Assembly (NCBI GenBank): GCA_026986005.1
Contig: JALSPK010000202.1
Location: 1 to 64,000 of the forward strand
DNA length: 64,000 bases
Direction: 5' to 3'
From: Saprospiraceae bacterium
Lineage (GTDB): Bacteria > Bacteroidota > Bacteroidia > Chitinophagales > Saprospiraceae
A program made the position numbers and the translations under genes. The notes beneath the pieces were generated by a model. That model was not told the DNA's origin and searched no databases. It saw only the letters and a program-made list of their open reading frames with translations. Positions 16,985 through 26,275 of this stretch are shown here, piece after piece. Position 1 is the first letter of the stretch, and every line of letters begins with the position of its first letter.

Positions 16985-19900
16985 TCAATGCAAAACCAGT
17001 ACCCTTTCAAAATAGTGGCTTTTATTATTCAAAATATGCAGAATGTATATACCATTACTGTAATCTTGTAAGGGTAACCAAACTTTGTTGGCAGTAATAT
17101 ATTTATATGCAACTGAAATCTTCATTCCAGCTAAATCCATAAGTTCAATATTGTACTTAAATTTTTCATCCTTCATAAAGGTGATAAATAAGCCCTTACT
17201 TGTCGGGTTAGGAAATATTTTAATGTCTGAATTAGAAATCGTGGAAATGGAACTTGTGGTTTCAGCGATAAAAACCTTTATCTCTTTGAGGCATTCATTG
17301 TAATCTGTTAGTGTTACAGTATACCAGCCGGATTTTAAATTAACCGCTTTATTGCCTGTTTGAAAATTGGTCTTATCATCCCATAAGAATGTATATGGAG
17401 TAACACCACCTGAAGGTAATATTATGGCATAGCCATCAGCTTTGTCCTTGTGTGCCGGATATGACTCTATCGTGACTTTTATTTCATTTGGTTGATTTAT
17501 CTTTATATCCCCTGTACTTATTTTGCAATTATTTGAGTCTGTTATTTCTGCATCATAGATGCCGGCAAATAATTTTTTAACATTAAATTCATTTGAGCCA
17601 TTACTCCATAGAATAGAGTAGGGGAGAACTCCCCCCGATGAGCTAACATTGATTTCTCCCGTCTTATCCCCAAAGCATAAGATATTTTCTGTATTTATCT
17701 CATTAATTACTAATTTTTCCGGTTGAGTTAACATAACGGTTTTGCTTTTACCTACGCATCCTAAGTTATCCGTTACAGTTACAGTATAATTTCCTACAGG
17801 TAAATAGATAAGCGTATCAGATTTGTCATTTTTTATTATTTTAGATCCTGCACTCCAATTGAAATCAAAGGGAGCATTTTTCGAATCAGCCGTCACAGAT
17901 ATGATGCCTGAAGAGTCACCAAAACATTTTATATTTTCTAATGAAGACAGATTAACTTTTAATGGAATATTCAAATTTGATATTTCCAAATTTGTTAGTA
18001 CTTGTTTACACGCTAAGTCATCTTCAACCGTGATGCTATAAATACCGGTATTGAGACTGTCTATTGTATTTGAAATGTTATTTCCATTGCTCCAGTAATA
18101 ATAATAATCTCCATATCCGCCTTGTGCATTTACCGATAATAAACCATCATTTGTACCTGAGCAATTTACATTTTTCAATGAGTCTAGTTTTATGTTAAGA
18201 CTATCAATAGTTGTGATTTCAATATCCTCTAGTGTTTTTGTGCATCCATTATTGTCACTTGCTATAATAGTATATTTTCCTGTTTCCAGATTATATATAT
18301 CATCATGTCTACTTATGGTTTTATCGCCTTGTTTCCATTCAAAAGTATATGGAGATGTTCCTCCTTTGGTATCAATTTCAATCAATCCGTTATTCTCACC
18401 AAAACAGGTGACATGATCTATAGAGCTAATCAGTATACTCAAAGAGTCCGGTTGTTTTAATAGAATGGGACCATATTCTTGATAACACAAATCGCTATCT
18501 GTAATCGTACAAAAATATTCCCCTGATTCTAAGTTGGAGATGTCAGTCGAGTCTTTATTTGTTTTGTCCCAATCGATACTATATGGAGGAGTTCCTCCCA
18601 TTACTCTCAAACTTATCTTCCCGTTTTTCAAGCCATAACAAGAAGGATTGACTTTTTCTAATAATCCGATGTCAAATGTTGTTGTCGCTTTAAGTTCAAT
18701 GTTTGTAGAAATGTACTTGCAACCGATAGAGTCTATTATAGTTATATTATAGTTGCCGGCATTAATGCCTGATATGTTTTGTGTAGTGTCACCATTGCTC
18801 CAAGTGTATTTGTAAGGAGATACGCCACCGGACAAGTCGATATTTATTTGACCATCGTTTTTGCCGCTACAAGTTGGTTGTGTCTTGTCAATCACTTCAA
18901 AATTAAAAATATCGTTAAAGCCGATATCAAATGTGTCAGAAACTAAGCCACATCCTGATTGGTCTGTTATTTTGCACCAATATTTACCGGCTTGTACATT
19001 TGTTAATATGCTATCAATGCTTCCATTTGACCACTGAAAAGAAAATGGCGGATATCCTCCTAAAATTTTTAAACTAACCTTTCCGTCACGGCTTCCGTTG
19101 CACGATTCGGGAAAAATGCTGTCTACTTCGATCGAAAACGGGGATTCGATTTCAGAATCATCATCCATTCCATTACAATTTTCATCTATGAAATTGCATC
19201 TTATTTCTTCAGCACCGGGATTGATCGATGCATTGGTGTCATCGCAGTCATCACTATTTGACACATAGTTGTCTCTAGTCAAATTACAAAAGAATACTCC
19301 AGTTGTGTCTTTCCCATAGCCATCGCCATCTCTATCGGGAAAGTATAAATAAGAATCTTCGTCTGCAATGACAGAATTGAAAAATATAATATCGTCAATC
19401 GCAATATCTCCATAACTTCCATTGTTCAATGATCGGGCTACGAATCTAAATTGGCATGTGTTTTGTTCGTATTTATCTAGGGGAATCTCCTGTTTTATCC
19501 ATTTATTTATACTTTCTTCATGTCTGAAAAATAATGTATCCCAAGTACTTCCGTTGTCAATACTTACTTCAAAACTTAAAGCACCAACATCTACACCATA
19601 CATATAGTAAGAGAATTGCATGCTACATCCATCAAATGCCGGCTCTACATAAATACATTCGGACTGTAAAATAGCAAGGCCTTGATTGTCGCAGTCACTA
19701 TTTGAGCTTTCGAAATATATGTATTTACCATTTCCATAAACATCATCTTGTGGGCCTGTGTTTTTAGTTGTCGTTTCGCCTGAATTTACAAGCCAGTTTT
19801 GTTCTGAATTATTGTACCAGATACTGTTGTTTAAACAGTCTTCGCAACTTGATTTGCAGTTCTCAAAAGAATCAAATCCTTCGCGTAGTTGTGCTGTACC

Positions 19901-21034
19901 ACACAGGAATGAAACAGAATCAAGGCAGGTGAATGTTGATATGTTGTTTTCGCACTTTGACTGTAAAGAAATAAAAATCGTATCATTGTTATTAAGACCT
20001 GAGACAATTTTGAATCCGGTATCCTCACTTTTAATAATATTACTTTTTCCGTTGGTGACCAAATTGAAAACCATGGAATCTACTGCTTCATTTTGTTGCC
20101 AATTTATCAAAATAGCATTTTCATTTTGAGGGATAATACTGACTTTTTGTGGAAGAGGACAAAGTAAAGGCTCAAAATCAATTTCAAAAAATTCGAGATA
20201 GCCTGAATTAGCAATTGACTTATCAATTATCTCCAATTTCCAGTCACCGATAGGAGAAATACTATCATAGAGAGAATATATTTCTTCATCCGGTTTGAAT
20301 TCACCAATTAATTGACTTGTTTGTTTAGATAATTTTTCACACGCTTCATCTGAAAATATAATTGGTTCTAGGCAATCAATTAAAGTAGAATTTCCATATC
20401 CGCTACTTTCATCTTTAGCTTTGTGAGATGAAGCTAATGTTGTTGATTTTCCATTTGGTGACCATAATTTAATGGTCAAATCATTTGTCCAAGAGTGATC
20501 TATAATTAATTTTATATTTTGTATAAAAACATTTTCACCAAGCTTGCCTTCCGGAAATTCTTCGTTTTTTATAAAAAAATAAGTTTTTCCCGGAATTGTT
20601 TTATTATTATTGCTGACGGCATCTTGAAGCTTCAAATGCATATTACATGTTGAAGGGTTTTGAAGATGAGTAATAAAGGAATATTCAAAGGACCATTTGC
20701 TCTCAGAGTCATCACTACATAAAGTTTGTATTTTGAAATAATATTTTGTGCTTGGCTCAAGACCTGATATACGATATTCTTTTTTGTTTATGAGAGATGA
20801 TACATTTGTGTCGTTGTAATCATCATTTGCTCTTCTCCATTTAATTTTCCAGGCGACTCCGTTAGAATCATTTTTCCAATTAATAGTTGTAAAATCGATA
20901 CCTGCTTCTGTGATTTTTATGTTTGTAGGCGGTTTGCACGCAGATAGTATGTCATTATATTGGTCTCCTGTAGCGAAACCATTAGTTACTGCGATTGACA
21001 AAAGAAAAAGGATGTATTTAAAATTATGCAACAT
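16985..21034 (-). CDS. Giant T9SS-secreted adhesin with SprB repeats
   Basis: This 1349-residue surface protein has, in order: a signal peptide (1-22); fibronectin III (about 33-122); a proprotein-convertase P-like beta-sandwich (128-292); a second FnIII-like segment; a cysteine-rich MAM-like domain (386-555); a MopE-type metal-binding block (563-623, DRDGDGYG then DCDD and NCNGMDDD); and eight tandem SprB repeats (about 633-1262). The repeats share C-x-G-xxxG ... GGxxPYxxxWSNG ... GxYxxxITD; the eighth lacks the cysteine. A T9SS tail occupies 1268-1349 (IFPNPTSKG onward). SprB repeats are known from the gliding adhesin of F. johnsoniae. No catalytic site is seen, so adhesion is inferred. It is divergent from an OmpA protein that also has an SprB repeat. 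Confidence 0.88.
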   Translation of the reverse strand: MLHNFKYILFLLSIAVTNGFATGDQYNDILSACKPPTNIKITEAGIDFTTINWKNDSNGVAWKIKWRRANDDYNDTNVSSLINKKEYRISGLEPSTKYYFKIQTLCSDDSESKWSFEYSFITHLQNPSTCNMHLKLQDAVSNNNKTIPGKTYFFIKNEEFPEGKLGENVFIQNIKLIIDHSWTNDLTIKLWSPNGKSTTLASSHKAKDESSGYGNSTLIDCLEPIIFSDEACEKLSKQTSQLIGEFKPDEEIYSLYDSISPIGDWKLEIIDKSIANSGYLEFFEIDFEPLLCPLPQKVSIIPQNENAILINWQQNEAVDSMVFNLVTNGKSNIIKSEDTGFKIVSGLNNNDTIFISLQSKCENNISTFTCLDSVSFLCGTAQLREGFDSFENCKSSCEDCLNNSIWYNNSEQNWLVNSGETTTKNTGPQDDVYGNGKYIYFESSNSDCDNQGLAILQSECIYVEPAFDGCSMQFSYYMYGVDVGALSFEVSIDNGSTWDTLFFRHEESINKWIKQEIPLDKYEQNTCQFRFVARSLNNGSYGDIAIDDIIFFNSVIADEDSYLYFPDRDGDGYGKDTTGVFFCNLTRDNYVSNSDDCDDTNASINPGAEEIRCNFIDENCNGMDDDSEIESPFSIEVDSIFPESCNGSRDGKVSLKILGGYPPFSFQWSNGSIDSILTNVQAGKYWCKITDQSGCGLVSDTFDIGFNDIFNFEVIDKTQPTCSGKNDGQINIDLSGGVSPYKYTWSNGDTTQNISGINAGNYNITIIDSIGCKYISTNIELKATTTFDIGLLEKVNPSCYGLKNGKISLRVMGGTPPYSIDWDKTNKDSTDISNLESGEYFCTITDSDLCYQEYGPILLKQPDSLSILISSIDHVTCFGENNGLIEIDTKGGTSPYTFEWKQGDKTISRHDDIYNLETGKYTIIASDNNGCTKTLEDIEITTIDSLNIKLDSLKNVNCSGTNDGLLSVNAQGGYGDYYYYWSNGNNISNTIDSLNTGIYSITVEDDLACKQVLTNLEISNLNIPLKVNLSSLENIKCFGDSSGIISVTADSKNAPFDFNWSAGSKIIKNDKSDTLIYLPVGNYTVTVTDNLGCVGKSKTVMLTQPEKLVINEINTENILCFGDKTGEINVSSSGGVLPYSILWSNGSNEFNVKKLFAGIYDAEITDSNNCKISTGDIKINQPNEIKVTIESYPAHKDKADGYAIILPSGGVTPYTFLWDDKTNFQTGNKAVNLKSGWYTVTLTDYNECLKEIKVFIAETTSSISTISNSDIKIFPNPTSKGLFITFMKDEKFKYNIELMDLAGMKISVAYKYITANKVWLPLQDYSNGIYILHILNNKSHYFERVLVLH

Positions 21035-21206
21035 GAACCTTGTTTTAAAATAATTAAACGAATTTATGCAATTTATTACTATTGGTGTAATATTGATGCA
21101 TTATTTTTGAATAATGATTCAAATTATTGTGATTTTTTTTCAATTGTTTGGATATAGGCGAGGACAAATGCAATATTTGAGAATTAATTAATGTTTGTAT
21201 TATTGT

Positions 21207-21235
21207 TTGATATATCAAATATTAATGTATATTTG
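21207..21235 (+). promoter_or_regulatory. Probable promoter of the propeller-OmpA gene
   Basis: TTG (21207-21209), an 18-base spacer and TATATTTG (21228-21235) match the phylum's promoter pattern, with a slightly short spacer. The ATG at 21273 is 37 bases downstream, which argues against the longer reading frame that begins at 21195. Confidence 0.6.
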
Positions 21236-21272
21236 CTTTAATTATTTGTATAAAATTGAAATCCTATATAAT

Positions 21273-23057
21273 ATGTTTAATTTAAAAAATGTTTTTACAC
21301 TAGTATTAGCTTTGGTGGTTTTAGTCGGGACTGCTCAAAGAAAATATGACCTTAACCATTATGAAGGCTTACCGTCAAAAATCAATATTCATGATATTGA
21401 GTTGAATGATGGACTTAGTGCTTATTTAGCTTCTGATAGAGGTTTGTTTTTTATTTCATCTGTTGGTGTTGAAGCTAGAAATGTCGTTCCGCAAAAGGAC
21501 ATTAATGCCATTTCTGAAATTGATGGCAGTAAATTTTATGTGGGAGGAGGAAATGAATTTGCATCTTCAATGAATCTTGGTAAATTTATTTCTTTTGGTA
21601 ATAAAAGCGTTAAAGTAAATTGTTTGCAAATTTATAAGAATGATTTGTGGATTGGAACTAATGATGGGATATATGTTATCAATAAAAAGAGGAATAATGT
21701 AAAAAATCATTACATTCCCGGTAATTCTAAATTGAAATCAAAGGATATAAACTTTATCTTCAAGGATAGAAAGGATGTGCTGTGGGTTGGAACAAAAAAT
21801 GGTATTGTGATTATTGATGACAAGAAATGGAGTATTGAGGAGAAGTCACATTCAATGGAAGGTATATTTGAAAATTCAGAGGGTTTGTGGCTGTTGAGCA
21901 ATAAGGAACTTTGGAATATTGATAATTTTGGTAGGTTAAATAGATGGTATAGGATTAATTTAAAGAAGGATCTAAAAAAGGGAATTGTAAACGATTTAGT
22001 GTTGGATAGTAGAGGAAGATTAATTATAGCATCTGATATTCTTGTTAGGTTTGATCCTGTGACTGATAAAGTAGAAAAATATGGAAAAGATTTGGGGCTG
22101 GTCGCAAAAAATTGTACAGCTATTGCTATAGATCGTGAGGATAGAGTGTGGATTGGAACCAAAGATGACGGGCTGTTTACGGTAGGTTTTAAAGATCATT
22201 ATAAGAAAACCGATAAAGATTTACCTTTGGAATTTGTGATGATAAGTAAATCGCCAAGTTGTTCGCAAGGTGATGATGGTAGTATAAAAGTAATTGTCAA
22301 AGGAGGCAGAAAACCATATGACTTTAAATGGTCAACCGGAGATATTGAAGTGAAAAAAATTGAGAATTTGGTAGCCGGCAATTATTCGGTAACGATTACA
22401 GATGCAAAAGGGATGTCTGCAACAAAAGATATTGTACTTGTTGAACCGGATCCGCTTTCATTAAAAATTGAAAGTATTGTCAACAATTTAACCGGAGGTG
22501 GTAGTGTCGTTACATTTAATATTGAAGGAGGAACTCCCGGATATCGTTTGGATATTGACGGATATTCATATGACAATCCTGCTAAAAATGTAGGTGCAGG
22601 AGATCACTCAGCTAAAGCGGTTGATGTATTTGGCTGTGAGGCATTTGTTGATTTTAATGTCAAAGGTAATAAGATTATTTCTGGATTGGATGCTTCCAAT
22701 ATAAAAGTAGGTCAGGTGGTTAGAATAAATAATCTATATTTTCAGGCTGACTCGACGGATATAACGCCGAAATCAAAACCTGTATTGGATGAAATATATT
22801 TGTTTTTGCAGGAGAATGTCGGTATAATCGTGGAGATAGGGGGGCATACTAACAATATTCCATCTGATGAGTATTGTGACAGATTATCGACAGCAAGAGC
22901 GAAACATGTAGCTGAATATCTGATAAAGAGGGGGGTAGATAAAAGCAGAGTGTCGTTTAAAGGATATGGTAAACGCAAGCCAATCGCATCCAATTCAACC
23001 ACTGCAGGAAGAAAGAGAAATCAACGTGTTGAAATGAAAATCCTAAGCATTAAGTAA
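21273..23057 (+). CDS. Beta-propeller / SprB-repeat / OmpA-domain protein
   Basis: The chosen ATG 21273 gives a signal peptide (MFNLKNVFTLVLALVVLVGTAQ) and a 594-residue protein. Residues of about 25-315 contain two-component-regulator-type propeller repeats (DLWIGTNDGIYVI, DVLWVGTKNGIVII, DRVWIGTKDDGLFTV). One SprB-like repeat follows at about 326-397 (CSQGDDGSIKV...GGRKPYDFKWSTGD). The C-terminal 115 residues are an OmpA/MotB peptidoglycan-binding domain (YFQADSTDI...GGHTNN...LSTARAKHVAEYL...KGYGKRKP). It should be periplasmic or outer-membrane associated and tethered to the wall. It is divergent from the giant SprB adhesin and precedes a barrel gene by 28 bases. Confidence 0.82.
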   Translation: MFNLKNVFTLVLALVVLVGTAQRKYDLNHYEGLPSKINIHDIELNDGLSAYLASDRGLFFISSVGVEARNVVPQKDINAISEIDGSKFYVGGGNEFASSMNLGKFISFGNKSVKVNCLQIYKNDLWIGTNDGIYVINKKRNNVKNHYIPGNSKLKSKDINFIFKDRKDVLWVGTKNGIVIIDDKKWSIEEKSHSMEGIFENSEGLWLLSNKELWNIDNFGRLNRWYRINLKKDLKKGIVNDLVLDSRGRLIIASDILVRFDPVTDKVEKYGKDLGLVAKNCTAIAIDREDRVWIGTKDDGLFTVGFKDHYKKTDKDLPLEFVMISKSPSCSQGDDGSIKVIVKGGRKPYDFKWSTGDIEVKKIENLVAGNYSVTITDAKGMSATKDIVLVEPDPLSLKIESIVNNLTGGGSVVTFNIEGGTPGYRLDIDGYSYDNPAKNVGAGDHSAKAVDVFGCEAFVDFNVKGNKIISGLDASNIKVGQVVRINNLYFQADSTDITPKSKPVLDEIYLFLQENVGIIVEIGGHTNNIPSDEYCDRLSTARAKHVAEYLIKRGVDKSRVSFKGYGKRKPIASNSTTAGRKRNQRVEMKILSIK

Positions 23058-23085
23058 TATTATTTATTTTAAAAAGCAGGAGAAG

Positions 23086-23862
23086 ATGAAGATGATTTTT
23101 ATGGGTTTGTTATTGTTCGCTTTTGCTGTGCCTGTTCTTTCTCAGGTAGGAGAAGTTGATTCTCTTTATGTCGATTCATTGGGGTATTATGAAGCTGATG
23201 ATTTTTATGAAAATGATGATGTCGACGAAACTGAAAGTTCAGGGTATCTTGGTGAGATTGGACTTGTTTTCGGAAATCCTTTTGGGCAAATGAAGAAGCG
23301 ATTTGAGAAGACATTTTTTGGATATGATTTTGGATTGTACAAGCAGTTTGATAAAACGATCCCTCTATATGTTGGTGCAGGTTTTTTTATTATGGGTTAT
23401 GATTCTGAGTCGGTTGATTATTTTGATTACGGTCAAGAAGATGGAGTGGAATATGAATTTAGGGATGAATTTAAAGGAAAGGTTTTTGGCTTCAATTTAG
23501 GGGCAAAATATTTTTCCAATCGAAGTTTATGGGTATTCAATCCTTATGTGCAATTGGATATTGAATATCGTCGTGCTTATGCAGCAATAAATTATTATAA
23601 TGTAGACTTGGATGAGAGTATAAATACAGACTTTGAAGGTGGAAATTCAAGTTTAGGTTATGATTTGGGTTTTGGTAGTATTATTAACGTAAATTCAGAT
23701 AAGTTTTATTTGGATTTTAGGGTCTCTTATTGCTTAGGAGGTGGATTATTTCTATACATAAGAAATACTACTTCTTCTGGAATATATGTCACAGATTATT
23801 TTGATAAAAAGTATATCCCGATCAGTTATGGTACAATTAAAATTGGCGTTACATTTTTTTAA
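23086..23862 (+). CDS. Predicted outer-membrane beta-barrel protein
   Basis: This 258-residue protein has a signal peptide (MKMIFMGLLLFAFAVPVLS). A highly acidic segment (residues 22-48, rich in D, E and Y) is followed by about eight to ten amphipathic strands, ending IGVTFF with a terminal aromatic as in outer-membrane barrels. It has one of the few visible Shine-Dalgarno sites here (AGGAGA just before ATG 23086). It lies directly after the propeller-OmpA gene, so it is likely co-expressed and may be its membrane partner. I recognise no named family. Confidence 0.65.
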   Translation: MKMIFMGLLLFAFAVPVLSQVGEVDSLYVDSLGYYEADDFYENDDVDETESSGYLGEIGLVFGNPFGQMKKRFEKTFFGYDFGLYKQFDKTIPLYVGAGFFIMGYDSESVDYFDYGQEDGVEYEFRDEFKGKVFGFNLGAKYFSNRSLWVFNPYVQLDIEYRRAYAAINYYNVDLDESINTDFEGGNSSLGYDLGFGSIINVNSDKFYLDFRVSYCLGGGLFLYIRNTTSSGIYVTDYFDKKYIPISYGTIKIGVTFF

Positions 23863-23872
23863 AAAATAATAA

Positions 23873-24913
23873 ATGGAAAAAAGCATTGAACCTGAAATTT
23901 TTGGAGAAAAGTTTACAATTCACATAGATCAGAAACAGAATCCTTTAAGATTAGATAAGTTTCTTCAAGGTCGCCTTTTTAATACCACTAGAAGTAAGAT
24001 TCAACTTGCTATTCAGGAAGGAGTCATTCTTATAAATAATAAACAAGTAAAGTCAAATTATAAAATAAAGCCGGGAGATGTTGTGACCGGCACAATACCG
24101 AAGAAAAGAGATCCGGCATCAAGTGTCAAAGCAGAAGATTTGCCTCTTGAGATTGTATATGAAGACGATGATGTTATGGTTATTAATAAAAAATCCGGCA
24201 TGGTCGTTCATCCCGGTATTTCAAATTATTCAGGAACTTTGGTTAATGCACTTAAGTTCTATTTTGACAACAAAAATCTTCCTGTTATGGAAGGCAATGA
24301 CGTTGATCGACCGGGTATCGTACATAGGATTGATAAATTCACGACAGGACTGTTGTTGATAGCAAAAAATGAACAAGCAATGACATTCCTGGCAAAACAA
24401 TTTTTTGATCATAGCATTGAAAGGGAATATCTCGCTTTAGTTTGGGGAGGTTTTGATGAAAGTGAAGGAAAGGTTGATGTGAATATTGGAAGGAGTTTGA
24501 AAAACAGAAAGGTTATGGCTGCTTTTGAGGATGAAGATATTGGTAAGAAAGCAGTAACACATTATGAAGTTCTAGAGGATTTGTATTACGTTAGTTTAGT
24601 TAAATGCAAACTGGAGACGGGTAGGACTCACCAAATTCGTGTCCATATGAAATATATTGGGCATCCTGTATTTAATGATGATTTGTATGGTGGAGATAAA
24701 ATAGTTAAAGGAACTGTTTTTACCAAGTACAAACAATTTGTTCAGAATTGCTTTAGTCTCACTACCGGATTTACTCTTCATGCACATACTTTGGGATTTG
24801 TTCATCCAAGAACTAAAGAAAAAATGACTTTTAAAGTTGATTTGCCCGAGGAATTTTCACAAGTTCTTGATAAATGGAGAAAATATGTTAGTATCAGAAA
24901 AGAATCTTTATAA
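23873..24913 (+). CDS. RluA-family 23S rRNA pseudouridine synthase (RluD-like)
   Basis: It converts uridine to pseudouridine in rRNA; the RluD subgroup targets helix 69. The 346-residue protein has an N-terminal S4 RNA-binding domain (about 20-85, LRLDKFLQGRLF...KPGDVV). The catalytic domain has HRIDKFTTGLL with the invariant aspartate, then REYLALVWG and GRTHQIRVHMKYIGHPVFND. All key motifs are intact. It starts 10 bases after the barrel gene and is followed by murF after 36 bases, suggesting one plus-strand operon. The exact target site cannot be read from sequence. Confidence 0.92.
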   Translation: MEKSIEPEIFGEKFTIHIDQKQNPLRLDKFLQGRLFNTTRSKIQLAIQEGVILINNKQVKSNYKIKPGDVVTGTIPKKRDPASSVKAEDLPLEIVYEDDDVMVINKKSGMVVHPGISNYSGTLVNALKFYFDNKNLPVMEGNDVDRPGIVHRIDKFTTGLLLIAKNEQAMTFLAKQFFDHSIEREYLALVWGGFDESEGKVDVNIGRSLKNRKVMAAFEDEDIGKKAVTHYEVLEDLYYVSLVKCKLETGRTHQIRVHMKYIGHPVFNDDLYGGDKIVKGTVFTKYKQFVQNCFSLTTGFTLHAHTLGFVHPRTKEKMTFKVDLPEEFSQVLDKWRKYVSIRKESL

Positions 24914-24949
24914 TTATTTTACAAAATTGATAAATAAATTCTGAATGGT

Positions 24950-26275
24950 ATGAAACCGGAAGATATATTAAATGTAATCAAGAATTCCACAGGAGTGACA
25001 ATTGATACAAGGACTATGTCCAAAGGGGAGGTGTTTTTTGCAATAAGTGGCGATAATTTTGATGGTAACAAATTTATAGAAAAAGCTTTGGAAAACGGGG
25101 CAGTTCTTGCCATTGGTTCTGATGAGAAGTACAAGAATCGGTCAGATGTTGTTGTAGTAAAAGATGTATTGGTCACAATGCAAAAACTTGCACGACTATA
25201 TAGGAGTCGTTTTGATATACCAATAATCGCCATTACCGGGACTAATGGGAAAACAACAACAAAAGAATTATTATGTACTATTTTGAGCGGAAAATATAAT
25301 GTACTATGTACTAAAGGGAATTTTAATAATCATATTGGAGTACCATTAACTTTATTTTCGTTGGGTAAAGAACATCAAATCGGAATAGTCGAAATGGGTG
25401 CAAGCTCTTTGGGAGAAATAAAGTTTTTATGTGAGATTGCACAACCTGATTTTGGTGTAATAACAAGTATTGGTAAAGCGCATATAGAAGGATTTGGAAG
25501 TCTGGAAAATATAGTCAAGACAAAATTGGAACTCTTTGAATACTTAGTAACAAATGATGGGAGCTTTTTTTTCAATGAAGCTGTTTCGGAAATTGAGGAG
25601 TATATGAAATCTGATAAATGCATTAAAAGATTTAATGCCGCTCAAATCAATGGAAATGTCTTTTCTTCACTTGAGGTGAAAAATGGCTTCCCTTATATTT
25701 CATTGGAGATATTTTTGAATGATGGAAGTATTTTGGAATGTGACACGCGACTATACGGTAGGTACAATTTTAATAATATAGTAACTTCTGTTAAAATATC
25801 TGATTTTTTTGGAGTCGATAGTGAAGTTGTAACCGAGAAATTGAGCGAATACGTACCAATAAATAACAGATCTCAAATTTTGACTTGGAATTCGAATACA
25901 GTAGTCCTAGATGCATATAATGCTAACCCTACATCTATGATGGAAGCGCTAAAATCTTTTCTTGATATCGTTACGGTTAAGAATAAATATTTGATTTTGG
26001 GTGATATGCTTGAACTTGGAAGTGAAAGTGTGAGAGAGCATAAAAGAATAATTGAATTTATTCACAGTAATAATGAATTTATTAATGTATTATTTATCGG
26101 GAAGGAGTTTTTAAAAGCGAAAAAGGAGCTTGCAATTCATCATAATGATGTTTTATACTTTGAAGATTCTGATATTGCCAAAAGAGAATTATTATCTATG
26201 GATTTAAGAGATTCACTGATACTAGCAAAGGGATCACGCGGAATAAAGGTAGAAACGATATTTTTACAAACTTAA
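24950..26275 (+). CDS. murF: UDP-N-acetylmuramoyl-tripeptide--D-alanyl-D-alanine ligase
   Basis: This cytoplasmic ligase adds D-Ala-D-Ala to the peptidoglycan precursor. The 441-residue Mur ligase has the N-terminal domain with DTRTMSKGEVFFAI. Its central ATPase has the P-loop ITGTNGKTTTKELL near residues 96-110 and the Mur motif EMGASSLGEI. The C-terminal domain has LDAYNANPTSM and ILGDMLELG, typical of MurF rather than MurC, D or E. It overlaps the convergent arginase-like gene by 12 bases. Other division and wall genes are not adjacent, so it is separated from the classical dcw cluster. Confidence 0.95.
   Translation: MKPEDILNVIKNSTGVTIDTRTMSKGEVFFAISGDNFDGNKFIEKALENGAVLAIGSDEKYKNRSDVVVVKDVLVTMQKLARLYRSRFDIPIIAITGTNGKTTTKELLCTILSGKYNVLCTKGNFNNHIGVPLTLFSLGKEHQIGIVEMGASSLGEIKFLCEIAQPDFGVITSIGKAHIEGFGSLENIVKTKLELFEYLVTNDGSFFFNEAVSEIEEYMKSDKCIKRFNAAQINGNVFSSLEVKNGFPYISLEIFLNDGSILECDTRLYGRYNFNNIVTSVKISDFFGVDSEVVTEKLSEYVPINNRSQILTWNSNTVVLDAYNANPTSMMEALKSFLDIVTVKNKYLILGDMLELGSESVREHKRIIEFIHSNNEFINVLFIGKEFLKAKKELAIHHNDVLYFEDSDIAKRELLSMDLRDSLILAKGSRGIKVETIFLQT

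Noticed and set aside
21710-22162. 150-codon antisense frame inside the propeller-OmpA gene
   Set aside because: The plus-strand propeller repeats are clearly coding, and the antisense product is serine- and phenylalanine-rich with no motif.
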